In this document: in pieces, positions 1-6,636 of the stretch
How positions within the stretch are numbered: position 1 is the stretch's first letter
Layout of the letters: every line of letters begins with the position of its first letter
Assembly (NCBI GenBank): GCA_030523385.1
Contig: JAUNIV010000141.1
Coordinates: 1-6,636, forward strand
Direction: 5' to 3'
Length of the DNA stretch: 6,636 bases
Origin: Bacteroidales bacterium
Lineage (GTDB): Bacteria; Bacteroidota; Bacteroidia; Bacteroidales; Bacteroidaceae
Program-made: the position numbers and the translations under genes
The notes under the pieces: model-generated
Database searches by the model: none
What the model saw: only the letters and a program-made list of their open reading frames with translations
Told to the model about the DNA's origin: nothing

Positions 1-425
1 TTGATTCAGCACCTGCACCCGGTTGGGAAACATGGATAGACATGCTTGAACACGATGAATCATGGAAAAAACTCATGGACAGACGCAGCCGTCTGAGGGG
101 ATATTTCCTTGCCCTCTACAATCGTGTCGTGGTTATCTTTAAGGATCACGTCAGGGGCATGGGTAAGGAGCATACTATTCGCAGCCTGAACGATGCCAAA
201 CGCTACTTCTTCTGCTTTGTCGATCCGGAAAGTTATACCGGTAAACGCTTTTATGTCCGGATGCAGGACGAGATAAAGTACTGGAGGCAAGATTACATAC
301 ACGAGGAATACAACCCCTATACCGGTAAGCGGAGCTATTGGGGAGGCACCCCCATCCCTGCCGATGCGCCTCCACGTCCGCATGACCGTGCAAAGTGGGA
401 CGACGAAACGGCAAGCTGGCAGTAA
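1..425 (+). CDS. 3' end of a hypothetical protein gene, possibly DUF7833-like C-terminal domain
   Basis: The reading frame is open from base 3 to the TAA at 423-425 with no stop upstream. The ATG at 42 is therefore probably internal and the true start lies outside the window. About 140 residues are visible. The order is a Trp-rich acidic start (GWETWID, then DESWKK), a basic helical stretch, the segment TIRSLNDAKRYF, and a Pro/Trp-rich tail ending TASWQ. From memory, the pattern of an acidic-Trp segment, a helix, and then 'L.DAK.YF' resembles the C-terminal DUF7833 domain of Bacteroidales proteins, many with DNA-binding-like N-termini. This is recall, not a search result. Two copies of YTGKR lie 28 codons apart (coded near 234-248 and 318-332). 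There are no membrane segments and no catalytic motif that I recognise, so no function is assigned. Confidence 0.6.
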   Translation, partial: DSAPAPGWETWIDMLEHDESWKKLMDRRSRLRGYFLALYNRVVVIFKDHVRGMGKEHTIRSLNDAKRYFFCFVDPESYTGKRFYVRMQDEIKYWRQDYIHEEYNPYTGKRSYWGGTPIPADAPPRPHDRAKWDDETASWQ

Positions 426-434
426 GCAGGTGCG

Positions 435-500
435 GATTTCACAGTATCAAATGGTAGATTTCACCCTTTAAAAATTTGGTTTGACCCCTTAAAAAAATTT
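435..500. repeat. three degenerate tandem repeats of about 22 bp
   Basis: Units begin near 435, 457 and 479. The first two share GATTTCAC exactly, 22 bp apart. The second and third align as TTTCACCCTTTAAAAATTT (459-477) and TTTGACCCCTTAAAAAAATTT (480-500). Each unit therefore has a TTT(C/G)AC block followed by an AT-rich block, and the AT-rich part lengthens downstream into a run of A then T. They lie just after the stop of the first gene. The spacing of about two helical turns would suit a protein-binding array, but no binding protein is identified and the third unit is weak. Confidence 0.4.
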
Positions 501-566
501 TTTCGTCCTATCAAATCTGATTGAAGAAAGCGGGTAAGAATTGGCAAGGATGGAGGAAGCGTAAAA

Positions 567-596
567 CATCGAATATTAATTTATCCGATGCTTTTT
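567..596 (+). terminator. possible terminator hairpin after the first gene
   Basis: CATCG at 567-571 pairs with CGATG at 586-590. After one A-C mismatch, three more pairs follow (573-575 with 582-584), leaving a short AT-rich loop. A run of five T follows at 592-596. This fits a weak intrinsic terminator for the upstream gene. It lies about 140 bp past that gene's stop and only about 24 bp ahead of the next promoter's -7 element, so it could instead be an operator-like palindrome. Confidence 0.4.
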
Positions 597-619
597 CCTG
601 CCATGTCATTTCTTTATCG

Positions 620-627
620 TATCTTTG
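620..627 (+). promoter_or_regulatory. Bacteroidales -7 promoter element for the AAA-ATPase gene
   Basis: TATCTTTG at 620-627 matches the Bacteroides -7 consensus TAnnTTTG exactly. About 19 bp upstream, T-rich TTTTTCCTG (592-600) is a poor -33 candidate. Transcription would start near 633-636, giving a leader of about 20 nt before the ATG at 656. The leader is AT-rich and has no strong Shine-Dalgarno, as is normal for this group. Confidence 0.6.
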
Positions 628-655
628 TTCATCATAACAAATATAGAGAACACTT

Positions 656-2377
656 ATGGCAACACCCAAAGGAATCCCTTACGGCATGTCCAACTTTACC
701 GACGTGCGCGACCAGAACTGTTACTACGTGGACAAAACACGCTACATACCCACGTTGGAAGAGGAGTCGCACTATCTCATTTTCGTTCGTCCGCGCCGTT
801 TCGGTAAGAGTTTGTTTCTCTCTATGCTGCGTGCTTATTACGATGTGTCCGTTAAGGACAAATTCCATCAGTGGTTCGACGGGCTTTGGATAGGAGAGCA
901 TCCTACGCCCTTGCAAGGAACCTATCAGGTGCTTTATTTGGACTTCTCTAAAATAGGTGGAAACATTGACGAGTTGCCGAGGCGGTTTGATGAATACAGC
1001 GCAGTGCAGTTGGATGGTTTCCTCAACCGTTATGAGTCGTTCTACAGCGAAAACTTTATCAGGCGGTTCCGAAGTGCCGGACAAGGCATTGAGAAGCTGC
1101 ACATATTAGATGCAGAAGCCAAACGCATGGGGTATCTTCTCTATTTGATTATAGATGAATATGACAACTTTACGAATGTGGTACTGAACGAATTGGGCAA
1201 TGAGGCATATCGTTCCATTACCCATGCCAGCGGTTTTTACCGCGATGCCTTCAAGAACTACAAAGGTATGTTCGATCGTATTTTCATGATAGGCGTAAGT
1301 CCCGTCACACTGGACGATCTGACCAGCGGCTTCAACATTGGTTGGAACATCAGCACAGCCCCGCATTTCAATATGTTGCTTGGTTTTTCGGAGGAAGATG
1401 TACGTGAGATGTTCAGTTACTATCAAGAGGTGGGCAAGCTGACAGGAGACATAGATTCAATGATACAAGAAATGAAGCCGTGGTATAACAACTATTGTTT
1501 TGCCAGTCAGAGCCTGAACACTGATCCGAAGATGTTTAATAGCGACATGGTGCTCTACTATCTGCGTCATCGGATATTGTCTGGTAAATCTCCGAAGCAG
1601 ATGATTGACCCTAATACCCGTACGGACTACAACAAGATGAAACGCCTCATTCGTTTAGATAAGTTGGACGGTGACCGCAAGGGAGTCATTCGCAAAATAG
1701 CGGAGGAAGGACGTATCATCACCTCGCTCTATGAATCTTTCTCGGCCGACCGCCTGACCAAACCGGAAATTTTCCCCAGCTTGCTGTTCTATTATGGCAT
1801 GCTGACCATCATCGGTTCACGTGGCGATCGTACTATTTTAGGCATCCCGAACAACAATGTCCGCAAGCAATATTATGAATATATGCTGGAAGAATACCAG
1901 TCAAAGGAAGAAATAGACTTCAACGATTTGAAAGACCGATACGATGCTATGGCTTTCGACGGTCAGTGGCAGGATGCTTTGGAGTTCATCGCCACTGCCT
2001 ATCGCAACAACTCTTCCGTGCGAAGCGGCATCGAGGGCGAACGAAACCTTCAGGGCTTCTTCACGGCTTATCTCAGTATCAACGCCTATTACCTGACTGC
2101 CCCCGAAGTGGAACTGAACCATGGTTTCTGCGACTTGTTTCTGATGGCCGACCGCATGCGCTACCCCGAAGTGGAGCACAGCTATATCCTGGAGTTGAAA
2201 TACCTGCCCCGCGACAAGTTCGAGGCGCGTGCCGAAGCTCAGTGGAAGGAAGCCGTGCAGCAAATTCACCGATATGCCGAAGGTTCTCGTGTACAGCAGC
2301 TATGTCGCGAAACACAGTTGCACTGCATCATCATGCAATTCAATGGGTGGGAACTGGCCAGAATGGAAGAAGTATAA
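656..2377 (+). CDS. AAA-ATPase-like protein with C-terminal PD-(D/E)XK nuclease-like domain
   Basis: The 573-residue product matches the common bacterial family pairing an AAA-ATPase_like domain (PF09820) with a DUF1703 PD-(D/E)XK domain (PF08011). The start is supported by the family's N-terminal signature: IPYGMSNF at 7-14, then YYVDKT at 23-28. RPRRFGKS (45-52) is the Walker A-like loop; it lacks the first Gly of the classical P-loop, which is normal for this family. YLIIDEYDNF (163-172) is the Walker B strand, with D167 and E168. Near the C-terminus, GFCDLFL (490-496, D493) and LELKY (512-516, E513-x-K515) form the D...ExK nuclease core. The length suits an intact gene and there are no signal or membrane segments, so it is probably cytoplasmic. 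The biological role is not established; nucleic-acid processing or defence is inference. It has its own promoter and no co-oriented partner other than bipA. Confidence 0.93.
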   Translation: MATPKGIPYGMSNFTDVRDQNCYYVDKTRYIPTLEEESHYLIFVRPRRFGKSLFLSMLRAYYDVSVKDKFHQWFDGLWIGEHPTPLQGTYQVLYLDFSKIGGNIDELPRRFDEYSAVQLDGFLNRYESFYSENFIRRFRSAGQGIEKLHILDAEAKRMGYLLYLIIDEYDNFTNVVLNELGNEAYRSITHASGFYRDAFKNYKGMFDRIFMIGVSPVTLDDLTSGFNIGWNISTAPHFNMLLGFSEEDVREMFSYYQEVGKLTGDIDSMIQEMKPWYNNYCFASQSLNTDPKMFNSDMVLYYLRHRILSGKSPKQMIDPNTRTDYNKMKRLIRLDKLDGDRKGVIRKIAEEGRIITSLYESFSADRLTKPEIFPSLLFYYGMLTIIGSRGDRTILGIPNNNVRKQYYEYMLEEYQSKEEIDFNDLKDRYDAMAFDGQWQDALEFIATAYRNNSSVRSGIEGERNLQGFFTAYLSINAYYLTAPEVELNHGFCDLFLMADRMRYPEVEHSYILELKYLPRDKFEARAEAQWKEAVQQIHRYAEGSRVQQLCRETQLHCIIMQFNGWELARMEEV

Positions 2378-2432
2378 AACAGTAGTACAAAAATAAAAGC
2401 TATCGGCTCCCTTATTTCTCGCATAAAAATAC

Positions 2433-2440
2433 TACCTTTG
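2433..2440 (+). promoter_or_regulatory. Bacteroidales -7 promoter element for bipA
   Basis: TACCTTTG at 2433-2440 matches TAnnTTTG exactly and is followed by CA. A T-rich stretch near 2412-2420 is the only, weak, -33 candidate. Transcription would start near 2446-2448, giving a leader of about 16 nt before the ATG at 2463. The leader (AAATATATAAGATAGGT) has little Shine-Dalgarno character. The promoter sits 56 bp after the preceding gene's stop, so bipA can be expressed independently. Confidence 0.65.
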
Positions 2441-2462
2441 CAGCCAAATATATAAGATAGGT

Positions 2463-4265
2463 ATGCAAGACATTAGAAACATTGCTATCATCGCCCACGT
2501 GGACCACGGAAAAACGACACTCGTGGACAAGATGATGTTGGCGGGACACCTGTTCCGCAACGACCAGACAAACGGTGAGCTGGTATTGGATAACAATGAT
2601 TTGGAACGCGAAAGAGGAATAACCATTCTCTCCAAAAACGTTTCAATCAATTACAAAGGAACTAAAATAAATATCATTGATACGCCGGGGCACGCTGACT
2701 TCGGCGGAGAGGTGGAACGTGTGCTCAACATGGCAGACGGATGCATCCTTTTGGTCGATGCCTTCGAAGGACCGATGCCGCAGACGCGCTTCGTGTTGCA
2801 GAAAGCGCTGCAAATAGGACTGAAACCCATTGTGGTAGTGAATAAGGTGGATAAGCCCAACTGCCGCCCCGAAGAAGTGTACGAGATGGTGTTCGACCTG
2901 ATGTTCAGCCTCAACGCTACGGAAGACCAGCTGGACTTCCCCGTGATATATGGTTCGGCCAAAAACAACTGGATGGGAACCGACTGGAAAACTCCGACGG
3001 ACAACATCACGCCTTTGCTGGATTGCATCATAGAAAACATTCCGGCGCCGAAGCAGCTGGAAGGTACTCCGCAGATGCTTATCACCTCATTGGACTATTC
3101 ATCTTACACCGGCCGAATTGCCGTGGGACGTGTTCACCGGGGAACGCTGAAAGAAGGCATGAACATTACTCTGGTAAAGCGTGACGGCACACAAGTAAAA
3201 TCGAAAATCAAGGAACTGCATACGTTTGAAGGATTGGGACGCAAGAAAGTGGAAGCCGTTTCGTCCGGAGATATTTGCGCCATCGTGGGCGTGGAAGGAT
3301 TTGAGATAGGCGACACCATCTGTGACTTTGAAAATCCGGAGCCGCTGCCTCCTATCGCCATCGACGAGCCTACCATGAGCATGCTCTTCACCATCAATGA
3401 TTCTCCTTTCTTCGGTAAGGAAGGTAAGTTTGTGACTTCCCGCCACATCCACGACCGACTGATGAAGGAACTGGACAAGAACCTGGCTTTGCGTGTGCGC
3501 AAAAGCGAACTGGAGGATGGCAAATGGATTGTTTCGGGACGAGGCGTATTGCATTTGTCCGTACTCATCGAGACTATGCGCCGCGAAGGTTATGAACTTC
3601 AGGTGGGACAGCCGCAGGTTATCTTCAAGGAAATAGACGGAGTGAAATGCGAGCCTATCGAGGAACTGACCATCAGCGTGCCCGAAGAATATTCCAGCAA
3701 GATGATAGACATGGTCACTCGCCGCAAGGGTGAAATGACTTCGATGGAAACACAAGGCGACCGTGTGAACATTGAGTTCGACATGCCTTCACGTGGTATC
3801 ATCGGTCTGCGTACCAATGTGCTGACCGCTTCGGCGGGCGAAGCCATCATGGCACACCGGTTCAAGGAATACCAGCCTTACAAGGGTGACATAGACCGCC
3901 GCACAAATGGTTCGATGATTGCCATGGAAAGCGGAACGGCCTTTGCATACGCCATAGACAAGCTGCAAGACCGTGGCAAGTTCTTCATCTACCCGCAGGA
4001 AGAAGTGTACGCCGGACAGGTAGTAGGCGAACACGTGCATGAGAATGACTTGGTTATCAACGTTACCAAATCGAAGAAGCTGACCAACATGCGTGCATCA
4101 GGTTCGGACGAAAAGGCACGTATCATTCCGCCGGTGGTATTCTCATTGGAAGAGGCACTGGAATATATCAAGGAAGATGAATACGTGGAAGTGACACCGA
4201 AAAGCATGCGTATGCGCAAGGTGATTCTGGATGAAATCGAACGAAAGAGAGCGAATAGAAATTAA
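2463..4265 (+). CDS. typA: Ribosome-associated translational GTPase BipA/TypA
   Basis: BipA (TypA) is a cytoplasmic EF-G-like GTPase that binds the ribosome and supports 50S subunit assembly and translation under cold and other stress. At 600 residues it is full length; the E. coli protein is about 607. All G motifs are visible: G1 AHVDHGKT (11-18), switch I with RGITI (51-55), G3 DTPGH (73-77), G4 NKVD (127-130) and G5 GSAK (164-167). An EF-Tu-like beta-barrel follows at roughly 205-290, then EF-G III- and V-like domains to about 480. The BipA-specific C-terminal domain is marked by RASGSDEK (544-551) and the basic end ERKRANRN. This C-terminal domain excludes EF-G and LepA. The start is fixed by the short lead (MQDIRNIAII) into G1. 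It has its own promoter and a strong hairpin 18 bp after its stop, so it is probably monocistronic. Confidence 0.98.
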   Translation: MQDIRNIAIIAHVDHGKTTLVDKMMLAGHLFRNDQTNGELVLDNNDLERERGITILSKNVSINYKGTKINIIDTPGHADFGGEVERVLNMADGCILLVDAFEGPMPQTRFVLQKALQIGLKPIVVVNKVDKPNCRPEEVYEMVFDLMFSLNATEDQLDFPVIYGSAKNNWMGTDWKTPTDNITPLLDCIIENIPAPKQLEGTPQMLITSLDYSSYTGRIAVGRVHRGTLKEGMNITLVKRDGTQVKSKIKELHTFEGLGRKKVEAVSSGDICAIVGVEGFEIGDTICDFENPEPLPPIAIDEPTMSMLFTINDSPFFGKEGKFVTSRHIHDRLMKELDKNLALRVRKSELEDGKWIVSGRGVLHLSVLIETMRREGYELQVGQPQVIFKEIDGVKCEPIEELTISVPEEYSSKMIDMVTRRKGEMTSMETQGDRVNIEFDMPSRGIIGLRTNVLTASAGEAIMAHRFKEYQPYKGDIDRRTNGSMIAMESGTAFAYAIDKLQDRGKFFIYPQEEVYAGQVVGEHVHENDLVINVTKSKKLTNMRASGSDEKARIIPPVVFSLEEALEYIKEDEYVEVTPKSMRMRKVILDEIERKRANRN

Positions 4266-4283
4266 GGACTTCCATCAGAAATA

Positions 4284-4326
4284 AAAGGTGTGCCAATCAT
4301 CAGGATGAATGACTTGGCACACCTTT
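4284..4326. terminator. bidirectional intrinsic terminator between convergent genes
   Basis: AAAGGTGTGCCAA (4284-4296) and TTGGCACACCTTT (4314-4326) form a perfect 13-bp inverted repeat with a 17-nt loop. The stem starts 18 bp after the bipA stop and 35 bp beyond the sulfatase stop on the other strand. Reading leftward, the arm runs on as TTTTATTTCT, a good U-tract. Reading rightward, it gives TTTCTGTTTGT, which is weaker. The loop holds a smaller nested repeat, TCATC (4297-4301) and GATGA (4304-4308). Confidence 0.9.
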
Positions 4327-4361
4327 CTGTTTGTAAAAGCCGGCAATGCACTAAACCGGAC

Positions 4362-5927
4362 TTATTCCAGCTTGATTGTCTTGGTCCTTACCCGGCGAAG
4401 GATGTTTTGCATCTCATATACCTTGTCCGGATATTGCGATGCCACATTGTCTTTTTCATCTATCGCCTTTGTCATATCATACAACTGGGGAGTGCTCAAG
4501 TTGCCTGTTTCAATCTTCGGACCCCACGGTATCATCTTCGGGCCATCGTTGGGCTCGATATACTTCCACTCTTTGGTCCGCACGGACAAAGTATGATTAG
4601 AAGCCTGCTCAATGATCCACGGACGGTCGGCATCATCCGTGCCCAACAGGTTAGCTATCCGATTATAGCTGTCGGGAGCACTTCCTTTGGGAAACCGGGC
4701 ATCTACCAAAGCGCCCAAAGAAGCCATCCAGTCTATTTGCGACATCAATACATCCGACTCAACACCGCCTTTCACTTTCTTCGGCCAGCTCACAATGGCA
4801 GGAACAGCCGTACCGCCTTCAAAAGCGCTGTACTTGTTTCCTCTCCACGGACCGGCAGGACTGTGTCCGTTCAGCAGTTCTTCGGCTTTGTCATCATAAC
4901 CGTCGTCCACTACAGGACCGTTGTCACTACTGAGAATGATCAAAGTGTTTTCCGTCAAGCCCCATTTGTCCAATGCATCCATAATCTGTCCTACAGACCA
5001 GTCAAACTGAACAATGGCGGCGCCACGCACTCCCATCGGATTCTTTCCACGAAAACGGTCGTGCGGGAAACGGGGTACGTGCACATCGTTGGTTGCAAAA
5101 TACATAAAGAAAGGCTCGTCCTTATGCTGTGCAATAAAATCAATGGCATGTGCCGTGATGGAATCGGCTATATTCTCGTCTTTCCACAAAGCCTTTCCCC
5201 CACCCTTCATGAAGCCTATCCGGCCAATGCCATTCACAATGGCCATGTCGTGTCCGTGGCTCGACTTCTGATTGTACAGCAACTCCGGATTGTCTTTACC
5301 GGTAGGCTCTCCGGGGAAGTTCCGGATATAACTTACCTCAATGGGTGCGGAAGGGTCATAATTGGCCACCTTTCCGTTCTCAATGAACACACAAGGCACC
5401 CGGTCGGCAGTTGCAGCCATGATATAATGGTAATCAAAACCCAAATCGCCTAAAGACGCCGGGAGCGGCGCATTCCAGTCTTGTTGTCCGGTCTTGTCTC
5501 CCAATCCCAAATGCCATTTACCGATGGCACAAGTGGCATATCCGGCACTCTTGAACATGTCTGCCATGGTATATTGCTCCGGACGGATAATCATTCCGGC
5601 ATCGCCGGCAGCTACGTCGGTATCCGGACGGCGCCAGGCATACTCACCGGTCAATAAAGCATAGCGGGAAGGAGTACTGGTAGATGCAATGGCATGAGTA
5701 TCCGTAAAGCGGATGCCCCGATTGGCAAGTCGATTCACATTGGGTGTCTGCACATTCTTTGCCCCATAACACTCCAAATCGCCATAGCCCAAATCATCCG
5801 CCAGAATAATGATGACGTTGGGCTGCTCACGGTCGGCCACCTTATTATCCTTCGCGGTCTTGGCTTCTGCCGCCAATACAGATCCAAGCAAAGGAGCAAA
5901 AGTAAAAGTCAGGTAACGGCTTCTCAT
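4362..5927 (-). CDS. Exported formylglycine-dependent sulfatase (serine type, S1 family)
   Basis: The 521-residue product is a type I sulfatase, which hydrolyses sulfate esters with a formylglycine nucleophile and a calcium ion. S84 in S-T-P-S-R (84-88), followed by LLTG, is the residue converted to formylglycine. Because it is Ser and not Cys, the radical-SAM enzyme anSME would be the maturase. Metal ligands are D44-D45 after the NVIIILA strand, and D335-N336 in SSDNG. Other active-site residues are K137 and H139 in GKWHLG, H283 in TNDVHVP, and K365 near FEGGTAVP. The N-terminus has Arg2 and Arg4, a hydrophobic stretch (about 8-20) and an A-E-A type cleavage site, with no lipobox, so export to the periplasm by signal peptidase I is likely. 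Its ATG overlaps the nitroreductase stop. The substrate cannot be read from sequence; host glycans such as mucin or glycosaminoglycans are plausible. No SusC/D pair is seen. Confidence 0.95.
   Translation of the reverse strand: MRSRYLTFTFAPLLGSVLAAEAKTAKDNKVADREQPNVIIILADDLGYGDLECYGAKNVQTPNVNRLANRGIRFTDTHAIASTSTPSRYALLTGEYAWRRPDTDVAAGDAGMIIRPEQYTMADMFKSAGYATCAIGKWHLGLGDKTGQQDWNAPLPASLGDLGFDYHYIMAATADRVPCVFIENGKVANYDPSAPIEVSYIRNFPGEPTGKDNPELLYNQKSSHGHDMAIVNGIGRIGFMKGGGKALWKDENIADSITAHAIDFIAQHKDEPFFMYFATNDVHVPRFPHDRFRGKNPMGVRGAAIVQFDWSVGQIMDALDKWGLTENTLIILSSDNGPVVDDGYDDKAEELLNGHSPAGPWRGNKYSAFEGGTAVPAIVSWPKKVKGGVESDVLMSQIDWMASLGALVDARFPKGSAPDSYNRIANLLGTDDADRPWIIEQASNHTLSVRTKEWKYIEPNDGPKMIPWGPKIETGNLSTPQLYDMTKAIDEKDNVASQYPDKVYEMQNILRRVRTKTIKLE
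5924..5927 (-). promoter_or_regulatory. ATGA stop/start overlap coupling nitroreductase and sulfatase
   Basis: Read on the minus strand, ATG (5927-5925) and TGA (5926-5924) share bases, so the sulfatase starts inside the nitroreductase stop codon. No strong Shine-Dalgarno precedes it. Translation of the sulfatase probably depends on ribosomes terminating on the upstream gene. This overlap also supports the chosen start. Confidence 0.85.
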
Positions 5928-6571
5928 TCTACGAACTTCACTTTGGCAGTTTCACGTGGTTTGGCAGCCGGTGCTTCGTCCGGATAACCCACAGCAATGG
6001 CATACAGCAACTCATAATCATCGGGAATATCCAACTTAGCTACGTATGGAGCAGCATTGGCATCCGACTTCATGAAGTAAACCGGACCGCCCAAGCAGCA
6101 AGTTCCCAATCCTAAAGACTGTGCAGCCAGCATCATGTTTTCGCCCAACAAGCCGCAGTCAAACTGTCCGGAGCCATCCTTCGGAGAAGCGATGAAGATA
6201 ACAGCCGACGCATTGCGGAACATGTTTTTGAAGTTCGGATCTTCTGTGGCTTTTGCATTGGCTTTCTTATATTCCTCAGTAATACCGTTGATAAAGTCGG
6301 CATTATCCACTACGCGCACTTCCCACGGCTGCTTGTTCATGCCGCTCGGCGCATTGATACCACACTCCACTATTTGCTGCAACTTCTCGCGTTCCACCGG
6401 CTGGTCGGTATATTTGCGGATGCTGCGACGCGCCATAATGGTTTCTATTACTACATTCTTCCGATCCTGGGCAGCCTCTTCAGCACCTGCCTCTTTCTGC
6501 GATCCTTGTGGTGCACAACTGCATAATGCCAGCAGTCCGGCACCTAAAAACATCATTTTCAGTGATTTCAT
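5924..6571 (-). CDS. Lipoprotein nitroreductase-family flavoprotein
   Basis: The 215-residue product belongs to the nitroreductase superfamily, whose members usually bind FMN and reduce nitro compounds, quinones or flavins with NAD(P)H. RRSIRKY (48-54) is the typical N-terminal flavin phosphate-binding motif. APSGMNKQPW (74-83) is the matching second motif, and AAQSLGLGTCCLG (149-161) is the C-terminal flavin-site region. The first 19 residues are a lipoprotein signal: Lys2 and Lys5, a hydrophobic core, then LCSC with C19 the likely lipidated Cys (C17 is an alternative). A charged linker of about 20 residues separates the anchor from the enzyme domain. Most of the family is cytoplasmic, so the predicted membrane anchoring is notable. 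Substrate and electron donor are unknown. It is the first visible gene of the coupled pair with the sulfatase. A possible ribosome site, AAGGAA (6590-6585), is rather far from the ATG. Confidence 0.93.
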   Translation of the reverse strand: MKSLKMMFLGAGLLALCSCAPQGSQKEAGAEEAAQDRKNVVIETIMARRSIRKYTDQPVEREKLQQIVECGINAPSGMNKQPWEVRVVDNADFINGITEEYKKANAKATEDPNFKNMFRNASAVIFIASPKDGSGQFDCGLLGENMMLAAQSLGLGTCCLGGPVYFMKSDANAAPYVAKLDIPDDYELLYAIAVGYPDEAPAAKPRETAKVKFVE

Positions 6572-6636
6572 TTGCTATAAGTATTTCCTTAATTCCGCAA
6601 CATAATTGATAATTGTTTTATAAGTTCCTGGGCAAC

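Noticed and set aside
42..425. ATG at 42 as the true start of the first gene
   Set aside because: The frame stays open upstream to the window edge with plausible coding sequence, and there is no promoter or ribosome site before 42.
435..500. CRISPR-like array
   Set aside because: There are only three imperfect units with no unique spacers between them, and no cas genes in the window.
491..503. A7T6 tract as a terminator
   Set aside because: It is a pure A/T palindrome with no GC stem, so it would not form a stable hairpin. It is better treated as part of the repeat-bearing AT-rich gap.
632..1102. Minus-strand open frame opposite the start of the ATPase gene
   Set aside because: It is fully antisense to conserved N-terminal motifs of the ATPase, including the Walker A-like loop, and has no recognisable domain.
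4290..5453. Long 387-codon open frame on the plus strand opposite the sulfatase gene
   Set aside because: It lies antisense to a clear sulfatase, its translation looks like no family I know, and it begins inside the terminator stem. It is a shadow of the coding strand.
6598..6604. TATGTTG on the minus strand as a -7 element for the nitroreductase gene
   Set aside because: It is only a partial match to TAnnTTTG, with no -33 element at the right distance. The true promoter may lie beyond the window edge.

Overview
The window looks like chromosome of a gut Bacteroidales species, most likely Bacteroides or a close relative. Three things suggest this: TAnnTTTG-type -7 promoter elements in front of two genes, AT-rich leaders without strong Shine-Dalgarno sequences, and the gene content (a serine-type exported sulfatase and a lipoprotein nitroreductase). 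The genus call is inference; no rRNA or marker phylogeny is available here.

Layout. Positions 1-425 (+) hold the 3' end of a gene that starts outside the window; its product resembles the C-terminal domain of Bacteroidales DUF7833-type proteins. Positions 426-655 are non-coding and hold three degenerate 22-bp repeats, a hairpin followed by a T-run, and a promoter. Positions 656-2377 (+) encode a complete AAA-ATPase-like protein with a C-terminal PD-(D/E)XK nuclease-like domain. An 85-bp gap with a clear promoter leads to 2463-4265 (+), the ribosome-associated GTPase BipA/TypA. A perfect 13-bp inverted repeat at 4284-4326 separates bipA from two genes on the opposite strand and probably terminates transcription from both sides. 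Positions 6571-5924 (-) encode a lipoprotein nitroreductase, and 5927-4362 (-) encode an exported sulfatase. Their ATGA overlap points to one translationally coupled unit.

How the parts relate. bipA is a housekeeping/stress GTPase gene. The AAA-ATPase/nuclease gene beside it is an accessory-type gene with its own promoter and no visible partner. The nitroreductase and sulfatase are both predicted to leave the cytoplasm and to be made from the same message. No SusC/SusD, transporter or regulator lies in the window, so a polysaccharide utilisation locus cannot be claimed. I see no RNA gene, CRISPR array, transposase or integrase. Most of the window is ordinary. The points most worth checking are the nitroreductase-sulfatase pairing, the accessory ATPase-nuclease beside bipA, and the repeat-bearing gap at 426-655.
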